A stretch of DNA of 64,000 nucleotides, taken from Mycobacterium montefiorense. GTDB lineage: Bacteria; Actinomycetota; Actinomycetes; Mycobacteriales; Mycobacteriaceae. How positions within the stretch are numbered: the stretch's first letter is position 1; every line of letters begins with the position of its first letter. Shown piece after piece: positions 43,360-54,627 of this stretch. The notes under the pieces are model-generated. The model did not search any database. It was not told the DNA's origin and worked only from the letters and a program-made list of their open reading frames with translations. The translations under genes were made by a program, and so were the position numbers. Location of the stretch: the NCBI RefSeq assembly GCF_003112775.1, contig NZ_BFCH01000036.1, forward strand, positions 62,001-126,000, read 5' to 3'.

Positions 43360-44837
43360 ACCAGACCATGATCCGCCGGCTGTGCACAGGCTTGGTGGTG
43401 ATCGGGCTGGCAGCGGCATGCTCGTCGTCGCACCACGGGCCGCCGGGCGCTGCGCCTGACCTCGGACGGGCGCTGGCCGGAAAGGTCACCGCCGACGGGA
43501 TGTTCGTGCACCTGCGCGCGCTGCAGGATATCGCCGACGCCAACAAAGGAAACCGGGCAGAGGGGACGCCAGGCTACGATGCAAGCGTCGAATATGTCGC
43601 GAAGGCATTGCGCAGCAAAGGGTTTGAAGTAGCCACACCGCAGTTCGACCGGCTCTACGCGGTGTCACCGGGTAAGCCGTCGCTGACGATTGCCGGCAGC
43701 AGCTATTCGGTGGAGCAGGCCTCGCTGCTGGTCCGGACTCCGTCCGGTGGCCTTACCGGCCAACCGGTGCGGCCAACCCAACCGTCGGGCTGCGTGGTGA
43801 ACGATTACCCGGCCATGCTGCCTGCGGGTGCGATCGCGGTCGTCGACGACGCGCACTGCTCAGTGGTCGAAAAGCAGAACAACGCGAAGGCCAAGGGAGC
43901 GGCGGCGCTGGTCGTGGTCAGCGCGTCCAACGGCCAGGGCGCCCCGCCCACGTTGTTCAACCCCGGTTACTACAAGCAACTGAACATGCCGGTCGCAATC
44001 GTGGGCAGCTACGGCGGCAGCGTGCTCTCGCACGCCACCGCGCCGGTACGGCTGGTGCTGGACGCCGAGAATCTCAAGATCACCTCCCGAAACGTGCTGG
44101 CGCAGACCAAGACCGGCTCGCCGCGAGACGTGATCATGGTCGGTGCTCATCTCGACGGCCCGCGCAGCGGCCCGGGCATCAACGACAACGGGTCCGGCGT
44201 GGCCGCGACACTGGAAACCGCACTGCAGCTGGGCCCGTTGGCGCCGGTGAACAACGCGGTGCGCTTCGTGTTCTGGGGAGCCGACGAGGACGGCCTCAAC
44301 GGCGTCATGGATTACGTGTTCGGCCTGGACGACGAGCAGCTCAACGACATCGCGATGTACCTGAACTTCAACCTGCTCGGTTCGCCGAACGCCGGCTTCT
44401 TCACCGACGACGGCGATCAATCCGGCCCGCCCGGCCAGGGCGTTGCGTTCGGTGACGTGCCCGCGGGGTCGGCGGGTATTGAGCGCACGCTGTCCGGCTA
44501 CCTCAATCTGGCGGGCAAGCGGCCCGCCGACATGCCGCTGGGCACCCGGACCGACTACCACCCCTTCATGGTCGCGGGCGTACCGATCGGCGGCATGAGC
44601 ACCGGCGCATCCCAGCTGAAAACCCCTGTGCAAGCTCGCCTGTGGGGCGGTCAGACCGGTGTCGGGTTCGATCCCAACTTCCAGACCCCGCGGGACACGG
44701 TCGACAACATCAACCGGGAAGCATTGGCCGTCATGGGCTCTGGCGTGGCATTTGCCGTGGGCAGCTACGCCGAGTCGATAACAGGCGTCAACGGCGTCCC
44801 ACCCCACGACAAACGGCATCGAACCCGGGTACCCTAG
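43356..44837 (+). CDS. LpqL paralogue with degenerate zinc site
   Basis: A 493-residue lipoprotein-like M28/PA-domain protein homologous to LpqL and translationally coupled to it. The lipobox is relaxed (LAAAC, Cys22). Of the M28 residues, the first His (GAHLDG) and Asp (INDNGSG) remain, but the catalytic Glu is Asp310 (WGADEDGL), the ligand Asp is Asn339 (LNFNLL) and the ligand His is Gln443 (FQTPRDT). It is therefore unlikely to work as a normal aminopeptidase. It may bind peptides or modulate LpqL. H37Rv has lpqL followed directly by lpqM, so this copy is an addition. Confidence 0.88.
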   Translation: MNQTMIRRLCTGLVVIGLAAACSSSHHGPPGAAPDLGRALAGKVTADGMFVHLRALQDIADANKGNRAEGTPGYDASVEYVAKALRSKGFEVATPQFDRLYAVSPGKPSLTIAGSSYSVEQASLLVRTPSGGLTGQPVRPTQPSGCVVNDYPAMLPAGAIAVVDDAHCSVVEKQNNAKAKGAAALVVVSASNGQGAPPTLFNPGYYKQLNMPVAIVGSYGGSVLSHATAPVRLVLDAENLKITSRNVLAQTKTGSPRDVIMVGAHLDGPRSGPGINDNGSGVAATLETALQLGPLAPVNNAVRFVFWGADEDGLNGVMDYVFGLDDEQLNDIAMYLNFNLLGSPNAGFFTDDGDQSGPPGQGVAFGDVPAGSAGIERTLSGYLNLAGKRPADMPLGTRTDYHPFMVAGVPIGGMSTGASQLKTPVQARLWGGQTGVGFDPNFQTPRDTVDNINREALAVMGSGVAFAVGSYAESITGVNGVPPHDKRHRTRVP

Positions 44838-44941
44838 CGGCGTTTGCTGGGTCTCACATTTTCGCTCCGCGGAGTCATCCAGCGGATCTAGAATGAGAAC
44901 CCTTTGATGCTGCCGTGCAGCCGGTCGGGATGAGGTAGGTC

Positions 44942-46438
44942 ATGATGAACCGCGGGCAAACTCGACGTCGGTGCCACGGCTATCGCCGGCGCACCGTGAC
45001 CGGTTCGCTTCAGGCGGTAATTGCCTGTGCAGCGGCGGTGCTCGTGGTAGCGGGGTGCACCACCGTCCTCGAAGGGCGGGCCTTGTCGATGCTCAACGAC
45101 CCATTCCATGTCGGGGACCTTCGGGCTACCAACGGTCCCAGTGGGCCGCGCCCGAACGGACCCGCGACCGACGGCACCGTGGTCAACACCGACAACGGGG
45201 CGATCGACAAGTTGGCGTTGCTGTCGGTCAACGACATTGAGGACTACTGGAAATCGACGTACAGCGAGTCGCTGAAGGGAACCTTCCTTCCCGTCGCCAA
45301 ACTCGTCTCTTACGACTCCAACGATCCGAGCAGCCCCATCGTTTGCCACAACGAAACGTACAAGCTCGTCAACGCCTTTTTCACGTCGCGCTGCAACCTG
45401 ATCGCCTGGGATCGCGGGGTGTTCATGCCTGTCGCGCAACGCTATTTCGGCGACATGTCCGTCCCCGGTGTGCTGGCGCACGAGTTCGGACACGCGTTGC
45501 AGCAGATGGCGAAACTGGTGACGAAAAAGGACCCCACCATCGTTCGTGAGCAGCAGGCCGACTGCTTCGCCGGCGTCTATCTGTATTGGGTTGCCGCCGG
45601 CAAGTCGCCGCGCTTCACGCTGAGTACCGCCGACGGGCTCGACCATGTGTTAGCCGGGATCATCACCACCCGTGACCCGGTGATGGATGCCGACACCGAG
45701 AACGACGACGAGCACGGCTCCGCCCTGGATCGGGTCGGTGCCTTCCAGATGGGCTTCATCAGCGGCGCATCGGCCTGCGCCGGGATCAATCAGCAGGAAA
45801 TCACCCAGCGCCGCGGCGACCTGCCCAAGGCATTGCAGACCGATCCGAACGGCGAGCAGGAGACGGGTGAGGTTCCGATCAACGAAGACACCTTGTCGAC
45901 GCTGATGGAGCTGTTGGGCAAGGTGTTCTCACCGAAGAACCCGCCGACGCTGTCGTTCAAGACGGACGGGTGCCCCGACGCGAAGCCCAGCCCGCCGGCG
46001 TCCTACTGCCCGGCCACCAACACGATCATGGTTGACCTGGCCGGGCTGGCGGCGTTGGCGAAAGTGTCCGACGAGAATCAACACACCTTGCCGCAAGGTG
46101 ACGACACCGCGCTGTCGATCGTGATGTCCAGATACGCGCTTGCGGCACAGCATGAACGCGGTCTGCCGATGCAGAGCCCGTGGACAGCGCTACGGACTGC
46201 GTGTCTGACCGGTTTGGTGCACCGGAAGATGGCTGAACCGATCGACACCCCCTCGCACAAGGAGTTGTTGTTGACCGCCGGTGATCTCGACGAGGCCGTC
46301 GCCGGCTTGCTCACCAATCGCATGGTCGCCAGCGATGCGGACGGGACCAGCGTGCCGGCCGGCTTCACACGAATAGCGGCGTTCCGTGGCGGCGTGGCCG
46401 GCAACATGGATGCGTGCTACTCGCGCTACCCCTTGTGA
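44942..46438 (+). CDS. lpqM: Lipoprotein metallopeptidase LpqM
   Basis: A 498-residue lipoprotein, the same length as Rv0419. Lipobox VAGC (Cys39) after a long basic N-terminus. The zinc-metallopeptidase motif is HEFGH (residues 180-184), with a downstream acidic ligand candidate in REQQADCFAG, a pattern of the neutral zinc metallopeptidase family. In M. smegmatis lpqM is needed for a type of chromosomal DNA transfer; whether that applies here is unknown. Two adjacent ATG codons serve as possible starts. Confidence 0.93.
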   Translation: MMNRGQTRRRCHGYRRRTVTGSLQAVIACAAAVLVVAGCTTVLEGRALSMLNDPFHVGDLRATNGPSGPRPNGPATDGTVVNTDNGAIDKLALLSVNDIEDYWKSTYSESLKGTFLPVAKLVSYDSNDPSSPIVCHNETYKLVNAFFTSRCNLIAWDRGVFMPVAQRYFGDMSVPGVLAHEFGHALQQMAKLVTKKDPTIVREQQADCFAGVYLYWVAAGKSPRFTLSTADGLDHVLAGIITTRDPVMDADTENDDEHGSALDRVGAFQMGFISGASACAGINQQEITQRRGDLPKALQTDPNGEQETGEVPINEDTLSTLMELLGKVFSPKNPPTLSFKTDGCPDAKPSPPASYCPATNTIMVDLAGLAALAKVSDENQHTLPQGDDTALSIVMSRYALAAQHERGLPMQSPWTALRTACLTGLVHRKMAEPIDTPSHKELLLTAGDLDEAVAGLLTNRMVASDADGTSVPAGFTRIAAFRGGVAGNMDACYSRYPL

Positions 46439-46511
46439 GCCCCGAAATTCCTTCGCGACAAGGCAGGACGCCCAGCGTAGAGTATGGTCCACTCGATTTG
46501 AGGAGGCGTCT

Positions 46512-47003
46512 GTGACGGAAGAACCGCCTAGCTATCCGCCGCCACCGGGCGACTCGGGATATCCCCGGCCGGGGCAAGGGTATTCGCCCCCGCCGGGGCC
46601 GAGCTATCCGCCGCCACCGGGCCCGGGCTACCCACCTCCTGCGGGAGCGGGTTATCCGCCACCGCCGGGTCCCGGTTACCCGCCGGCCGTCGGCACCAAT
46701 GGCATGGCCATCGCATCGTTGGTCTGCTCGTTGTTGGGCTGGCTCTGCGGCATCGGACCCATCCTGGGCATCATCTTCGGCATCGTCGCGCTGAGCAAGA
46801 TCAAGCAGACCGGTGAAGGCGGGCGCGGGTTGGCCATTGCCGGAATAGCTATCGGTGCGGTGCTGATCGTGTTCGGCATCATTGGCGGGATCTTCTCGGT
46901 TATCAGCGGGAGCATGGAACACCACCGGTATTCCGGGGCTCCGGCCGTGGTCCTCGTCATCGACTCCGTTGCACCGCCGGCTATCCTAGGCATCGCCGCT
47001 TAA
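46512..47003 (+). CDS. Proline-rich DUF4190 membrane protein
   Basis: A 163-residue protein with a cytoplasmic tail of repeated GYPPPPGP units (residues 7-60) followed by two membrane helices typical of DUF4190 (MAIASLVCSLLGWLCGIGPILGIIFGIVALS and GLAIAGIAIGAVLIVFGIIGG) and a short C-terminal segment. GTG 46512 follows GAGGAGGCG. Function unknown; similar proteins occur near envelope and division genes. Confidence 0.85.
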   Translation: MTEEPPSYPPPPGDSGYPRPGQGYSPPPGPSYPPPPGPGYPPPAGAGYPPPPGPGYPPAVGTNGMAIASLVCSLLGWLCGIGPILGIIFGIVALSKIKQTGEGGRGLAIAGIAIGAVLIVFGIIGGIFSVISGSMEHHRYSGAPAVVLVIDSVAPPAILGIAA

Positions 47004-47040
47004 ATACTCAGGCGCTCAGCCGATCTCAGGGCTATCGGCG

Positions 47041-47292
47041 TCAGGTCATGCAGACATTGGAAAACATCAGCACCGGCCAGGAGACGATCGAGCCGAGAAA
47101 CGACACCACCAGGTCCGCGCCCTGCATACCACGAAGATGGTTGGTGTGTGTCGATGACCAGATTAGGCCGACGATCGAGTAGGGAATCCCGAGCAGCACC
47201 GCGAGTGCGATCCACTCGGCCACCGTCATCTCGTAGTTCAGCAGTTGGCGCAGCTTGGTGATCAACCACCCCACCCCTTCCCGGTGTCTCAC
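47041..47292 (-). CDS. Small membrane protein, paralogue of the divergent gene
   Basis: An 83-residue protein with two hydrophobic segments (EWIALAVLLGIPYSIVGLIW and VVSFLGSIVSWPVLMFS). It resembles its divergent neighbour at 47307: ALAVLLGIPYSIVGLIW against ELAVWLALPYLVIGFVW, and SWPVLM against LWPAIL. GTG 47292 gives the matching N-terminal length; an internal ATG at 47229 is possible. Function unknown. Confidence 0.65.
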   Translation of the reverse strand: MRHREGVGWLITKLRQLLNYEMTVAEWIALAVLLGIPYSIVGLIWSSTHTNHLRGMQGADLVVSFLGSIVSWPVLMFSNVCMT

Positions 47293-47306
47293 CTATCGTT
47301 ACGCAT

Positions 47307-47585
47307 ATGGCAGCGTTAGCGGCAGGAATGGCTCGCATTCGGCGTGGGCTGGCGCATCGGGTGTCGGTCCAAGCGCTGATCGAGTTGGCCGTCTGGCTCG
47401 CCCTGCCGTACCTGGTCATCGGCTTCGTCTGGGCCTTCTTCCACGCCGATCGGGTTCTCGAACTCCAAGCCGAATGGGACAAGGTGATTCCCACGGGTTC
47501 GGACGCCGCCGCGTTCGGCGAAGCCGCTGCGCTGTGGCCGGCGATTCTGCTGCTTCCCACCACGTGCACACTGCCGGGGTCCTAA
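47307..47585 (+). CDS. Small membrane protein, paralogue of the divergent gene
   Basis: A 92-residue protein with a hydrophobic helix (LIELAVWLALPYLVIGFVWAFF), a short loop, and a second one (ALWPAILLLPTTC). It shares its core pattern with the gene on the other strand that begins only 14 bp away, so the pair looks like an inverted duplication. The end converges on the hydrolase gene 4 bp away. No function can be given. Confidence 0.65.
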   Translation: MAALAAGMARIRRGLAHRVSVQALIELAVWLALPYLVIGFVWAFFHADRVLELQAEWDKVIPTGSDAAAFGEAAALWPAILLLPTTCTLPGS

Positions 47586-47589
47586 CGCG

Positions 47590-48210
47590 TCAGTGCAACA
47601 GCCGCAACGCCGCGTCGACCGCGAGCGCGGGCACATCGAGGGTCTTGGAGCGCAAGTCGTGCCGCGCACCGGCGATTTCGGCGATTTCCGTCGGTGCGGC
47701 GATCAACGCGGCGGCATCGCGCAGCTCGGCCGGCGTGCCGAACGGGTCCGACGTTCCGTGCGTGAACACGGTCGGCACCCGGATATTCCGCAGATGTTCG
47801 GTGCGGGGGCGTTCCGGCTTGCCCGGCGGATGGACCGGATAGGAGAACAGCGTCAAGACGTCGACCTGCGCCGGGTCGGTCTCGGCCACCACCATCGACG
47901 TCTGCCGGCCTCCATAGGAGTGTCCGCCCGCGACCAGCGGGCCACTGGAAAGGTGGCGGCACAAGGTGATTGCCTCTTCGATTCCGGCGCGATCGGTTGC
48001 CGCCGAGCCCGAAGGCGGACCTTTGGGCCGGCGGCGCCGGTAAGGCAGGTTATAGCGCACCGCCAGCCAGCCGCGCAGCGCCCACTCATCGCAAATCCGT
48101 TGCAGCAGTTCGGATTCACGGTCTCCTCCGGCGCCGTGAGTGAGTACCACTATCCCTTTTGGGCTATCCGCGGGTTCATGCGCGATGCCCGCGATCTGGT
48201 CGAGATTCAT
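47590..48210 (-). CDS. Alpha/beta hydrolase (Rv0421c-like)
   Basis: A 206-residue dienelactone-hydrolase-type alpha/beta fold. Oxyanion motif VVLTHGAGGDRES, nucleophile elbow GGHSYGGRQ (Ser), acidic residue in HGTSDPFG and His in AGARHDL complete a catalytic triad. Start at ATG 48210 (MNLDQIAG); upstream in-frame codons look non-coding. It follows thiD on the same strand with a 73-bp gap and may be transcribed with thiC-thiD. Confidence 0.88.
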   Translation of the reverse strand: MNLDQIAGIAHEPADSPKGIVVLTHGAGGDRESELLQRICDEWALRGWLAVRYNLPYRRRRPKGPPSGSAATDRAGIEEAITLCRHLSSGPLVAGGHSYGGRQTSMVVAETDPAQVDVLTLFSYPVHPPGKPERPRTEHLRNIRVPTVFTHGTSDPFGTPAELRDAAALIAAPTEIAEIAGARHDLRSKTLDVPALAVDAALRLLH

Positions 48211-48283
48211 GCGCCCGACGACGATATGGTCCGGGACGGAGCCAGGTGGGGGTACCACCCGCGTGCGGGGGAGAGGCGGGCAA

Positions 48284-50843
<2,560 letters not shown>

Positions 50844-51023
50844 TTTATTTTTGGGTGGCTAAAACCGCCCGCACGCGACGTTACTCCCACGACGGCCCTG
50901 CTGCGCCGCACGGGCGCAGCAGCCGTCCAGATTGCGAAGACATCGCCCAGGTCGGGCCGCTGAAACGGTTCCTGATAAGCGGATCCCACTGGCGGAAACA
51001 CGCTGGAGTGGAATGATGAACGA

Positions 51024-51743
51024 GTGCAGCAGCCCAAGGAAGCGGGCGCCGCGACCTTCACCCGGACGCGGAATCAGCCGACCAGCGTGACCGGGGACGC
51101 CGCGCTGACGTACCTGAACGTCGGCAGTTTCCGGTTCTGGTTCGACGGTGAGCGCTGGGAGTGGTCCGACGAGGTTGCGCGGATGCACGGTTACGAGCCC
51201 GGCACGGTAGCGCCGACCACCGAATTGATGTTGTCGCACAAGCATCCCGAAGACCGCCAACACGTCCGGGATCTGCTCCACCACGCATTGCATTCCGGCG
51301 AGTCGTTCTCGAGCCGTCACCGGTTTGTCGACACGAGCGGGGGCGTGCACGAGGCGGTCGTCGTGGCCGATCGGATTGTGGACTCGTCGGGTGCGGTGTC
51401 GGGGACGGCCGGCTATTACATCGACCTCACGGGCGTTGACGAAGCCTTTCACGAGAGCCGCCAGGAAGTGCTCGACGAGGCGTTGCCGGATCTGTTCGAA
51501 AACCGCGCGGCTATCGAGCAGGCCAAGGGCGTGATGATGGCCGTCTACCGGGTCAGCGCCGACCAGGCGTTCCGGGTGTTGCAGTGGCGTTCACAAGAGA
51601 CCAATATCAAGCTGCGCACGCTGGCCAAGCAACTGATCCACGAGGTCAGCACCCTGCCACCGATGTCAGCGGCCGTCCAGAGCCAGGTCGACCACCTGTT
51701 GCTGACGATTCACGAGCGAATTCACGTCGACAACGGCCGTTAG
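51024..51743 (+). CDS. PAS-ANTAR domain regulator
   Basis: A 239-residue protein with an N-terminal PAS sensor domain (about 25-140: WSDEVARMHGYEPG, HPEDRQHVRDLLHHAL, GYYIDLTGVDEA) and a C-terminal ANTAR RNA-binding domain (about 165-220: IEQAKGVMMAVYRVSADQAF). ANTAR proteins bind paired hairpins in transcripts and block termination. A GTG start is used. Target transcripts are unknown. It is divergent from thiC, so it could respond to metabolism, but no link to thiamine is shown. Confidence 0.88.
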   Translation: MQQPKEAGAATFTRTRNQPTSVTGDAALTYLNVGSFRFWFDGERWEWSDEVARMHGYEPGTVAPTTELMLSHKHPEDRQHVRDLLHHALHSGESFSSRHRFVDTSGGVHEAVVVADRIVDSSGAVSGTAGYYIDLTGVDEAFHESRQEVLDEALPDLFENRAAIEQAKGVMMAVYRVSADQAFRVLQWRSQETNIKLRTLAKQLIHEVSTLPPMSAAVQSQVDHLLLTIHERIHVDNGR

Positions 51744-51748
51744 CGGCG

Positions 51749-52024
51749 CTAGACCTCTTCCATCGCTTCGCCGATCTCTTCAAGCAGCCGGTTGTGGTGA
51801 TTGCTGGCCAGCACGTGTCCGGCCGCGATGACCAGGGCGACCGGCCAGTCGATGAGTTCCACGGCGGCCAGGGCGGCTAGACCGCCGTAGTAAGCGAGCT
51901 GTTCGGGCCGCGGAATCTCGGTCTGGCCGACCAGGGGCAGATTTACCACGAAGGTTTCGCCTTCGCGAACTTTCTCCACCGCATCGCGCTGAGACGTTGC
52001 CCGGCGAGCTTTCTTTTCCGCCAT
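51749..52024 (-). CDS. Conserved small membrane-associated protein (Rv0424c-like)
   Basis: A 91-residue protein, the length of Rv0424c. A basic start (MAEKKARRATSQRDA) is followed by VVNLPLVGQTEIPRPEQLAYYGG and a hydrophobic segment (LAALAAVELIDWPVALVIAAGHVLA). The second half resembles the LVEWPVLLAVGGG region of the protein encoded at 52355. In H37Rv ctpH lies between the two homologues. The ATG at 52024 has GAAAGG 6 nt upstream; a second ATG is one codon earlier. Confidence 0.8.
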   Translation of the reverse strand: MAEKKARRATSQRDAVEKVREGETFVVNLPLVGQTEIPRPEQLAYYGGLAALAAVELIDWPVALVIAAGHVLASNHHNRLLEEIGEAMEEV

Positions 52025-52027
52025 CAT

Positions 52028-52354
52028 TTGCCTTTCAGTAACGAAGCGTTTCCCAATTCGCCGAGTGACTTGGTCACCGTCAGACCTATGTCGACGACCG
52101 ACTCCCTGGCCGATCCGATATTTTCGTCTGTTGCTTCGGTGCTCAGAGTGCCGCTGCTTGAACTCTATGCGCTTCTGTGGCGCGTCGGAATCGTGGAGAT
52201 TGTCGAGCCCGATCGCAGGTATCGCAGGTATCCACGGTTTTCGTCCCGGGTAGCTCCGCGGCCGAAAGCAAGGCTCTGTCCCGACCCGTCCGCACACGGT
52301 TCAGGAAGGCCGCACCGGCGGCCGCAGCGCGCGTCGGCGTGAGTCGGACCGCTG
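52028..52354. other. Non-coding interval where H37Rv carries ctpH
   Basis: No supported gene. Open frames in this stretch show no recognisable domain or consistent codon pattern. In H37Rv the P-type ATPase gene ctpH occupies this position, and nothing resembling its DKTGT motif is present here. Confidence 0.55.
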
Positions 52355-52792
52355 TCAGTTGGTGCTGCGCAACTCGGCGGTGCCCGCCCGACGTCCTGCC
52401 GTCTTCTTGGCGGGCGACTTGGCAGCGGATTTTCGCGGTGCGGCCTTTTGTGACGTCGGCTCGGTGGGCACCGGTTTGAGGCTGGCCTTCGCCGGCGCCG
52501 GTGGCTTCTGATTCAGCCGGCGCAACACCAACGCGCCGCCACCGACGGCCAACAGCACCGGCCACTCGACCAGCCCGGCAAAGCCAAGCGCGCCGATGGC
52601 CAGTGCGGCGGCAGGTGTCGAATGACTACCTGAGTTGATGCCGCGCTTGATGCCCTCGGCGGCTCCGGTTACGCCACCGACGATTCCGTTGACTGCAGCA
52701 CCTCCGACGGCGCCGGCGGCCGCGGTAGCCGCATCTGCCGCGCGATTAACTGTTTTCCCTACGTTGCGGACTGCCCCTCCGACGACACCCAT
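52355..52792 (-). CDS. Conserved hypothetical protein (Rv0426c-like)
   Basis: A 145-residue protein: a glycine/alanine-rich amphipathic first half (GGAVRNVGKTVNRAADAATAA), a hydrophobic segment (ALAIGALGFAGLVEWPVLLAVGGGALVL) and a Lys/Pro/Ala-rich, basic tail (KSAAKSPAKKTAGRR) that could contact nucleic acid or acidic lipids. It resembles the 51749 protein in the membrane segment, so the two may be distant paralogues once serving CtpH. Function unknown. ATG 52792 chosen. Confidence 0.75.
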   Translation of the reverse strand: MGVVGGAVRNVGKTVNRAADAATAAAGAVGGAAVNGIVGGVTGAAEGIKRGINSGSHSTPAAALAIGALGFAGLVEWPVLLAVGGGALVLRRLNQKPPAPAKASLKPVPTEPTSQKAAPRKSAAKSPAKKTAGRRAGTAELRSTN

Positions 52793-52963
52793 GATGACTC
52801 CCGGTTCCTCGGTTGCTCTCGACGCAAACCGCGTAGCAACATGTATACCCGCCGAACGGGGAGTTAACAGCCGCAACGAATACTGTTCACGCACCTAACA
52901 GGGGAAAATGCTGCCACGTCGGAAACGCCCAGACAACGCAAAGGCGTCAGGAATTTCCGCGGA

Positions 52964-53839
52964 TCACTCGGCAAACAGGTCGACCAAAACCGGCGCATGA
53001 TCGCTGGGCGCCTTGCCTTTGCGTTCGTCTCGCACGATTTGCGCGGCGGCTACCCGGTCGGCCAGCGCCGGTGAGCCGAGGATGAAGTCGATGCGCATGC
53101 CTTGCTTTTTCGGAAACCGGAGCTGAGTGTAATCCCAATACGTGTAGACCCCGGGGCCTGGGGTGAAAGGCCTTACTACGTCGCTGAATTGCGCGTCGAC
53201 GATGGCGTTGAACGCTTGGCGTTCCGGCTCGGACACATGCGTGGCGCCTTCGAAGAATTCGGTGCTCCACACGTCTTCGTCGGTCGGGGCGACGTTCCAG
53301 TCGCCGACCATCGCGATCTGCGCACTGGGGTCGTCGCGCAGCCAGCCTGCCGCCGTATCACGCAGGGCGGCAAGCCAATCCAGCTTGTAGGTGTAGTGCG
53401 GATCAGCCAGGGCGCGGCCGTTGGGCACGTACAGACTCCACACCCGGACGCCGCCGCAGGTGGCGCCCAGCGCGCGGGCTTCCGCCGTGGCGGCCACTTC
53501 CGGCTTGCTGCTCCAGGTGGGCTGGCCGTCGAATCCGATCTGCACGTTGTCCAGGCCCACGCGTGAGGCGATCGCCACGCCGTTCCACTGATTGAAGCCT
53601 ACGTGCGCGACCTCGTAGCCGAGTTCCACGAACGGCAGCGCGGGGAACTGGCCGTCGGAGCACTTGGTCTCTTGCATGGCCAGCACGTCGACCTCGGCGC
53701 GACCGAGCCAATCGACGACGCGGTCCAAGCGAGTGCGAATCGAGTTGACGTTCCAGGTCGCGAGTCGCATGCCCGGCGATCGCAAGCGCGGCGAAGCCGG
53801 GTGAAGCGGGTCGCCGCCATCAACAGTGCCGTCGGGCAT
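52964..53839 (-). CDS. xthA: Exodeoxyribonuclease III
   Basis: An AP endonuclease and 3' exonuclease for base excision repair. 291 residues, the same length as Rv0427c. Motifs: LATWNVNSIRTRL (metal-site Asn), MQETKCSD (metal-binding Glu), LYVPNG, MVGDWNVAPTDEDV (catalytic Asp/Asn), RIDFIL and the last SDHAPV (catalytic His). The first 23 codons before MRLATW are poorly conserved in type, so ATG 53770 is an alternative. It follows the GNAT gene by 2 bp. Confidence 0.95.
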   Translation of the reverse strand: MPDGTVDGGDPLHPASPRLRSPGMRLATWNVNSIRTRLDRVVDWLGRAEVDVLAMQETKCSDGQFPALPFVELGYEVAHVGFNQWNGVAIASRVGLDNVQIGFDGQPTWSSKPEVAATAEARALGATCGGVRVWSLYVPNGRALADPHYTYKLDWLAALRDTAAGWLRDDPSAQIAMVGDWNVAPTDEDVWSTEFFEGATHVSEPERQAFNAIVDAQFSDVVRPFTPGPGVYTYWDYTQLRFPKKQGMRIDFILGSPALADRVAAAQIVRDERKGKAPSDHAPVLVDLFAE

Positions 53840-53841
53840 GG

Positions 53842-54627
53842 CTAGAAGGTATCCCAGGCGTCCGGTCGGGCTTGCAAGTAGCGACGGCTGTGGTGCAGCC
53901 GGAAGCCCAGACCTTCGGCAAGCCCGGCGTCATCATGCTCGGGCACCGCGATATAGCCGCGGGTGGCGCCGTGCTGTGCACCCCAGGCCAGCAGCGCTTC
54001 GCAGAGCCGGCTATCGCAGACGCACGGAGCCGAAAGTCCCACCCACCGAATGCCGTCGGGCGCATCTGTCACCGCCGCACCCGCGGGTGGATCCGATCCG
54101 GCGATGGACGGGTCGGGCTGATGGGCGGCGAACTCACGCACGTCGCGCACCAGCACGCGCTCGGTGTGTTCGCTCGTCCAGCCCGGCGGCAGCGCCAACA
54201 AGCGGTCCGGGATGGCCAGCCACGGGTTCAGTCCACGACGGCCGTACCAGGCGACGATCGCCGGGACGGAGCTGATCTGAGCAGAAATATCCAGTGGCAC
54301 AGCAGAATTGGCGGAATGGCCGGCTTCGGGCCCGGCCCGCAGCAGCCAGCCGTCGAGCCAGGCTTGTTCCGAGCCGGCCCGGGCCGCCGCGGCGGCGTGC
54401 TCGAGTGCACGAATTGCCGAGGTGCGCACCGGCGTGTCGGTCAGCACCCGCAACGCCACCACGTCGGCGGCCGCGAACTCGACGACTGCGCCGGTCTTTG
54501 TCCGCACCCGCACCATCGGATCGACCGCCAACAGGTGGCCAACCGCATCCGTCAGCGGCGGCACCGAACCGGGCCGGCGCCGGTAGCGAACCGTCACCCG
54601 GGTTCCGAGCTCGGGCCACGAGACCAT
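53842..54627 (-). CDS. GNAT-domain acetyltransferase-like protein (Rv0428c-like)
   Basis: A 261-residue protein. The N-terminal part (about 1-60) is a small beta domain (WPELGTRVTVRYRR, VRVRTKTGAVVEF); the C-terminal part has GNAT features including LCEALLAWGAQHGATRGYIAVPEHDDAGLAEGLGF with an altered acetyl-CoA loop. The substrate is unknown. ATG 54627 overlaps the def stop (ATGA), so def, this gene and xthA form a coupled series. Confidence 0.82.
   Translation of the reverse strand: MVSWPELGTRVTVRYRRRPGSVPPLTDAVGHLLAVDPMVRVRTKTGAVVEFAAADVVALRVLTDTPVRTSAIRALEHAAAAARAGSEQAWLDGWLLRAGPEAGHSANSAVPLDISAQISSVPAIVAWYGRRGLNPWLAIPDRLLALPPGWTSEHTERVLVRDVREFAAHQPDPSIAGSDPPAGAAVTDAPDGIRWVGLSAPCVCDSRLCEALLAWGAQHGATRGYIAVPEHDDAGLAEGLGFRLHHSRRYLQARPDAWDTF

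Noticed and set aside
52028-52342. Plus-strand open frame between the two small ctpH-flanking genes
   Set aside because: Composition becomes Arg/Pro-rich nonsense towards the end; no homology pattern; looks like spurious GC-rich frame.
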